From positions 1-35,049 of the forward strand of contig NZ_JARJMT020000035.1 of assembly GCF_029335975.1 (NCBI RefSeq): a stretch of DNA of 35,049 nucleotides, written 5' to 3'. How positions within the stretch are numbered: the stretch's first letter is position 1; each line of letters opens with the position of its first letter. The notes beneath the pieces are model-generated. The model did no database searches. It was not told where the DNA came from and saw only the letters and a program-made list of their open reading frames with translations. The translations under genes were made by a program, and so were the position numbers. This DNA is from Tepidimonas sp. Lineage in GTDB: Bacteria > Pseudomonadota > Gammaproteobacteria > Burkholderiales > Burkholderiaceae_C. Below, piece by piece: positions 31,789 to 35,049 of the stretch.

Positions 31789-33576
31789 TCACCGAGGGTT
31801 CGGCATGGAGTCGGTGCGCAGCCCATCGCCGTCGGCTTGCGCGGGGGCTTCCGAACGGCGCTCGAAAACCAGCCACCTCTCGCGGTTTTCTCTCAAGCGT
31901 GGGAGCTCGGTGCGCAATTGCCAATCAGAAAGATCTTCCTTGCGTGCCAGACCCGGGAAGTCCGCCGGCATGGCTACCAGCCAGCGGCAGCGCGGCGCAT
32001 CTGGTTGTCCAAGGCGCCACACTTGCAATCCGCCGTGGTGCTGCAGTCCGGCGATGCGCGCGGCATCCAGCCCGTGCACCAATACACAATCGCCTGGTGC
32101 CACCAGTGCGGCCATCCGCTGCGACACCGGGGCCTGTCCAAGGCCGTAGTTGAGCAGCGGCAGCCACAGCGTCATAAGCAATACCCAGTTCAACGTCAGA
32201 CCTGAGGCCGACAGCACCACCCCTCTCCACAGAGCCGGCGCGCAGCGCCCCAAGCGCCATGCCACCGCACCAATCCAGGCTGCCGTGGCGACGAGGGCCG
32301 GCAGCACCAGACGCGCATCGAGTGTGGGTTCGAATCCCGGAAGCAGTCGGGCGATATTCGCTGCCGGTTTGGGGGGTATGCCGGTTTGCATGGCGATCCA
32401 GATCAGCCAGACAAGAGTCGCCGCTCCGGTGAAAAACAGCACCGCAAACCAGTCGACGAGCGCGCTAACGCTGCGCCGTAGGGTTGGCAAGGCAAAGGCT
32501 GCCAGGGCGGCCAGTGGCGGAAGCGCCAGAAGCAGACTGCGGTCATCGCCGCCGTTGAGGAAGGTGATACCCACCGCCAGGGCCGCCGCGGTCGCGGGCC
32601 AGCCGATGTGTGGCTCACGCCAGCGACCGCGCCACCGCCACAGCGTCCAGAGTGCGAAGGCTGCGGCCGGCCACAGAAACCACGCCAACAGCCGTCCAAA
32701 CCCCTGCCATGCTGCGAGGTTGGACCATGCCCCCAACCGCAAGGGGATGAGTTCGATGGCTCGATCGGCTGCCAGGGCGAGTGCAAACGCTGCACCGGCT
32801 GCGCCGAGACTACCCAACGCCGCGCTACCCCAAACTCTGGCGGGATGACCGCTGCGCCACCACCACCACGCACCCGCTGCAGAAACCACCAGCATGGGCA
32901 CGGGGCCACCGGATAATGCCCATCCCCATACGCCCGCCCACCACAGTGCCACACTCATCCAGCCGGGGACAAGCGCAGCGTTGCGGGGGGAGCGCAGACC
33001 CAGCGCTACCGCATAAAACACCAGGGCCGCAAACCCCAGTTGCGCCGCCGTGGGGGTGGCTTCATGCGCCAACATGGCCAAGCCTAACGTGGCTACCATG
33101 ACGAGAAGGGCGCCGTCAGCCAGGGCGCGCGCATAGTCCGCGGGATGGGCTTCGCCGCCGAAGGCCAGGCTCAGCGGTTGCGCGGCGGGTTCGCGCGCCA
33201 AGTGGTAGGTGGCGTACCAGGTGGCTGCCAGCGTCAGCCCAAGCAGCCCTGCGAAGGGTACCCGAACGGCCAGTTCAGCCGGCAAAGGCAGGACGCTCAG
33301 AGCGAGTGCGCCCAGCCAATAGGGCAGCCACGCGAGCGCGTCCGCGGGCGCGCCCAGCACTTCGGGGGTCCACCATGGTCCCCCGCGGTGCATGTCGAGC
33401 ATCACGGCAAACGCCGAGAGGTCTTGCGTACGCCACGGATCCCGCCCCAGAAAACCCGGCAGGATATACGCGGCCATCAACACCCAAGGTACCCAGCGGG
33501 GCAGACGACGGGCGGTATCTGCGGTAACGAGGGCGGGATTGAGGCGCTGCACGAGGCGGGGTGACGGGGAGGCCAT
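31789..33576 (-). CDS. ArnT-like (GT39/GT83-type) polytopic membrane glycosyltransferase
   Basis: A 595-residue membrane protein with about 12 hydrophobic segments and a soluble C-terminal domain of about 100 residues. After the first helix comes GFLGRDPWRTQDLSAFAVML then GGPWWTPEVLG, the pattern of the first periplasmic loop in ArnT/PMT-type transferases, where acidic residues bind a polyprenyl-phosphate sugar. Such enzymes move a sugar from a lipid carrier to lipid A, protein or polysaccharide in the periplasm. The substrate cannot be told. The ATG at 33574-33576 was chosen because the longer frame (33675) runs through the rpmE2 terminator. The ribosome site is weak. It lies upstream of bcs on the same strand, but the bcs palindrome and promoter argue for separate transcripts. 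Confidence 0.75.
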   Translation of the reverse strand: MASPSPRLVQRLNPALVTADTARRLPRWVPWVLMAAYILPGFLGRDPWRTQDLSAFAVMLDMHRGGPWWTPEVLGAPADALAWLPYWLGALALSVLPLPAELAVRVPFAGLLGLTLAATWYATYHLAREPAAQPLSLAFGGEAHPADYARALADGALLVMVATLGLAMLAHEATPTAAQLGFAALVFYAVALGLRSPRNAALVPGWMSVALWWAGVWGWALSGGPVPMLVVSAAGAWWWWRSGHPARVWGSAALGSLGAAGAAFALALAADRAIELIPLRLGAWSNLAAWQGFGRLLAWFLWPAAAFALWTLWRWRGRWREPHIGWPATAAALAVGITFLNGGDDRSLLLALPPLAALAAFALPTLRRSVSALVDWFAVLFFTGAATLVWLIWIAMQTGIPPKPAANIARLLPGFEPTLDARLVLPALVATAAWIGAVAWRLGRCAPALWRGVVLSASGLTLNWVLLMTLWLPLLNYGLGQAPVSQRMAALVAPGDCVLVHGLDAARIAGLQHHGGLQVWRLGQPDAPRCRWLVAMPADFPGLARKEDLSDWQLRTELPRLRENRERWLVFERRSEAPAQADGDGLRTDSMPNPR

Positions 33577-33604
33577 GGTTGCGAGCCTACCGGGATCGGA
33601 CAAT

Positions 33605-33632
33605 AAAAAAGCAGCCACCGGGCTGCTTTTTT
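33605..33632. terminator. Bidirectional intrinsic terminator after rpmE2
   Basis: A run of six A (33605-33610), GCAGCC, loop ACCG, GGCTGC and six T (33627-33632) form a perfect two-way Rho-independent terminator. It lies directly past the rpmE2 stop and only 28 bases before the start of the ArnT-like gene, so that gene needs its own very short promoter region or readthrough. Confidence 0.92.
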
Positions 33633-33678
33633 GTTGGGCGCTCGGCCGCAAGGGGCTGCGGCCGATGACCCCCAAACC

Positions 33679-33933
33679 TTATTTGCCGACGCGTGCGTAA
33701 CGGTTGCGGAACTTCTCGACACGGCCACCCATGGTGTCCACGCTCTTTTGCGTGCCCGTGTAGAAGGGGTGCGACTCGCTGGAAGTCTCCAGCTTGAACA
33801 GCGGCAGCTCCCGGCCGTCGTCGAGCTTGATGGTCTCTTTGGTCGGCGCGCACGAGCGAATGACGAACTGGCTGCCGTTGGACAGATCGACGAAACAAAC
33901 GTCGCGGTAGTTCGGGTGGATGCCTTCTTTCAT
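33679..33933 (-). CDS. rpmE2: Ribosomal protein L31 type B
   Basis: An 84-residue L31 starting MKEGIHPNYRDVCFVDLS and ending KFRNRYARVGK. It lacks the CxxC zinc pairs of the primary L31, so it is the zinc-independent type-B form; two isolated cysteines (DVCFV and RSCAP) remain. A clear AGGA lies about 8 bases before ATG 33931-33933, and an in-frame extension to 33987 is not family-like. It follows rho by 81 bases, a common order in Burkholderiales, and is closed by a strong terminator. In some bacteria type-B L31 is induced by zinc shortage; no Zur box is obvious here, so it may be the constitutive copy. Confidence 0.96.
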   Translation of the reverse strand: MKEGIHPNYRDVCFVDLSNGSQFVIRSCAPTKETIKLDDGRELPLFKLETSSESHPFYTGTQKSVDTMGGRVEKFRNRYARVGK

Positions 33934-33995
33934 GGTTGCTTCCTGATGCAGTAGCCACAACCGGCCCATCCGGTGCACTTGCTGCAAAGTCCACC

Positions 33996-34001
33996 ATTAT
34001 A
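33996..34001 (-). promoter_or_regulatory. -10 element for rpmE2
   Basis: A perfect TATAAT on the minus strand, about 62 bases before the rpmE2 ATG and directly after the rho stop. The region 17 bases further up lies in the end of rho and has no good -35 (TTGAGC is present but only 11 bases away). rpmE2 probably has its own start as well as readthrough from rho. Confidence 0.5.
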
Positions 34002-34014
34002 CAGCCGGCCGAGC

Positions 34015-35049
34015 TCAACCGCCACGGCGCATCAGCTCGAAGAACTCTTGATTGTTCTTCGTCTGCTTCATGCTCTTGAGCACCATCTCCATCGCCTCGA
34101 TCTCGTCCATGTTGTAGAAAAACTGACGCAGGATGCGGGTTTTCTGCAGGATCTCCGGTGACAGCAAGAGCTCTTCGCGCCGCGTGCCGCTGCGGCTGAG
34201 TTGGATCGACGGGAACACACGCTTTTCATAGAGCCGGCGGTCGAGATGCAGCTCGCTGTTGCCGGTCCCTTTGAACTCTTCGAAGATCACTTCATCCATA
34301 CGGCTGCCGGTGTCCACCAGCGCCGTGGCGATGATGGTGAGGCTGCCGCCTTCCTCCACGTTGCGCGCCGCCCCGAAAAAGCGCTTGGGCCGCTGCAGCG
34401 CGTTGGCGTCCACGCCGCCGGTCAGCACCTTACCGCTGGAGGGCAGCACATTGTTGTACGCGCGCGCCAGCCGTGTGATCGAGTCCAGCAGGATCACCAC
34501 GTCCTTTTTCAACTCCACGAGCCGTTTGGCCCGCTCGATCACCATTTCGGCCACGTGCACATGGCGTGCGGCCGGTTCGTCGAAGGTGGATGCAATGACC
34601 TCGCCGCGCACGGTGCGCTGCATTTCGGTGACTTCCTCGGGACGCTCGTCCACCAGCAACACCATCAGCGTTACCTCGGGATAGTTGGCTGTGATGGCGT
34701 GTGCCATGTGTTGCATCATCACCGTTTTACCACTCTTGGGCGGCGCGACGATCAGCGCACGCTGGCCCTTGCCGATCGGCGCGATGATGTCGATGATGCG
34801 ACCAGTGATGTTTTCTTCGCTTTTGAGGCCCTCGCGCTCCAGCTTCATCTGCTCCTTGGGAAACAGCGGCGTGAGGTTCTCGAACATGATCTTGTGTTTG
34901 TTCTGCTCCGGGGGCAGCCCATTGATCTTGTCGAGTTTGTTGAGGGCGAAGTAGCGCTCGCCATCTTTGGGAATGCGCACATCACCTTCGATCATGTCGC
35001 CGGTATGCAGGTTGAAGCGGCGAATCTGACTGGGCGAGATATAGATGTC
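34015..35049 (-). CDS. rho: Transcription termination factor Rho, 5' end missing
   Basis: Rho is the hexameric RNA helicase that ends untranslated transcripts. The frame is open to the window edge and gives the last 344 residues of about 420; the missing part is the N-terminal domain. Visible are the end of the primary RNA-binding domain ([20 protein letters not shown]), the P-loop [13 protein letters not shown], Walker [16 protein letters not shown], the Q-loop and R-loop region ([20 protein letters not shown]), and the C-terminal [18 protein letters not shown]. It looks wholly ordinary. In related bacteria trxA lies just upstream, outside this window. Confidence 0.98.
   Translation of the reverse strand, partial: DIYISPSQIRRFNLHTGDMIEGDVRIPKDGERYFALNKLDKINGLPPEQNKHKIMFENLTPLFPKEQMKLEREGLKSEENITGRIIDIIAPIGKGQRALIVAPPKSGKTVMMQHMAHAITANYPEVTLMVLLVDERPEEVTEMQRTVRGEVIASTFDEPAARHVHVAEMVIERAKRLVELKKDVVILLDSITRLARAYNNVLPSSGKVLTGGVDANALQRPKRFFGAARNVEEGGSLTIIATALVDTGSRMDEVIFEEFKGTGNSELHLDRRLYEKRVFPSIQLSRSGTRREELLLSPEILQKTRILRQFFYNMDEIEAMEMVLKSMKQTKNNQEFFELMRRGG

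Noticed and set aside
33577-33675. Extended start for the ArnT-like gene
   Set aside because: The extension crosses the rpmE2 terminator hairpin and has no family similarity.

Overview
The window is about 35 kb of high-GC DNA from a betaproteobacterium, most likely of the Burkholderiales. The signs are a PstS/PstC/PstA/PstB-PhoU-PhoB-PhoR operon beside ppk1, sixA and ppx, a rho to type-B L31 (rpmE2) order, and a short Psd. Genus cannot be read from the sequence alone. The window opens inside glmM and ends inside rho.

Layout. 1-1.3 kb: 3' part of glmM. 1.3-1.9 kb: decayed DNA with a wrecked IS3-type orfA and the orphan tail of a Fis-type helix-turn-helix protein. 1.9-9.7 kb: lipid genes on alternating strands, namely psd (-), a class-III aminotransferase (+), an Mpo1-like membrane protein (-), a GT4 glycosyltransferase (+), an LplT-like MFS transporter (-), then an OlsB-like N-acyltransferase and a PlcP-like metallophosphoesterase (+). 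9.8-13.9 kb: polyphosphate genes ppk1 and sixA (+) and ppx (-). 14-23.5 kb: the Pho operon pstS, a new duplicated-domain lipoprotein, long-form pstC and pstA, pstB, phoU, phoB, phoR (+). 23.5-31.5 kb: a four-gene cellulose operon bcsA-bcsB-bcsZ-bcsC (-), each junction an ATGA overlap. 31.8-33.6 kb: an ArnT-like membrane glycosyltransferase (-). 33.6-35 kb: rpmE2 and rho (-).

How the genes may work together. The most interesting reading is that the 2-10 kb lipid block is a phosphate-starvation membrane-remodelling module sitting beside its own regulator. The PlcP-like enzyme would strip phospholipid head groups to diacylglycerol, the GT4 enzyme would sugar-coat the diacylglycerol, and the OlsB-like enzyme would start phosphorus-free ornithine lipid. 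TGTCA-type direct repeats at 11-bp pitch, the form of a PhoB box, lie upstream of pstS (perfect), of the glycosyltransferase (near perfect) and of olsB-plcP (imperfect array). The aminotransferase and the Mpo1-like protein are interleaved with these genes and have no assigned role, so they may add an undescribed lipid step.

Other notable points are PstC and PstA of about twice the ordinary length with visibly lower GC than their neighbours, SixA translationally coupled to Ppk1, and a palindrome abutting the TATAAT of the cellulose operon. I saw no tRNA, rRNA, CRISPR array, intact insertion sequence or prophage.
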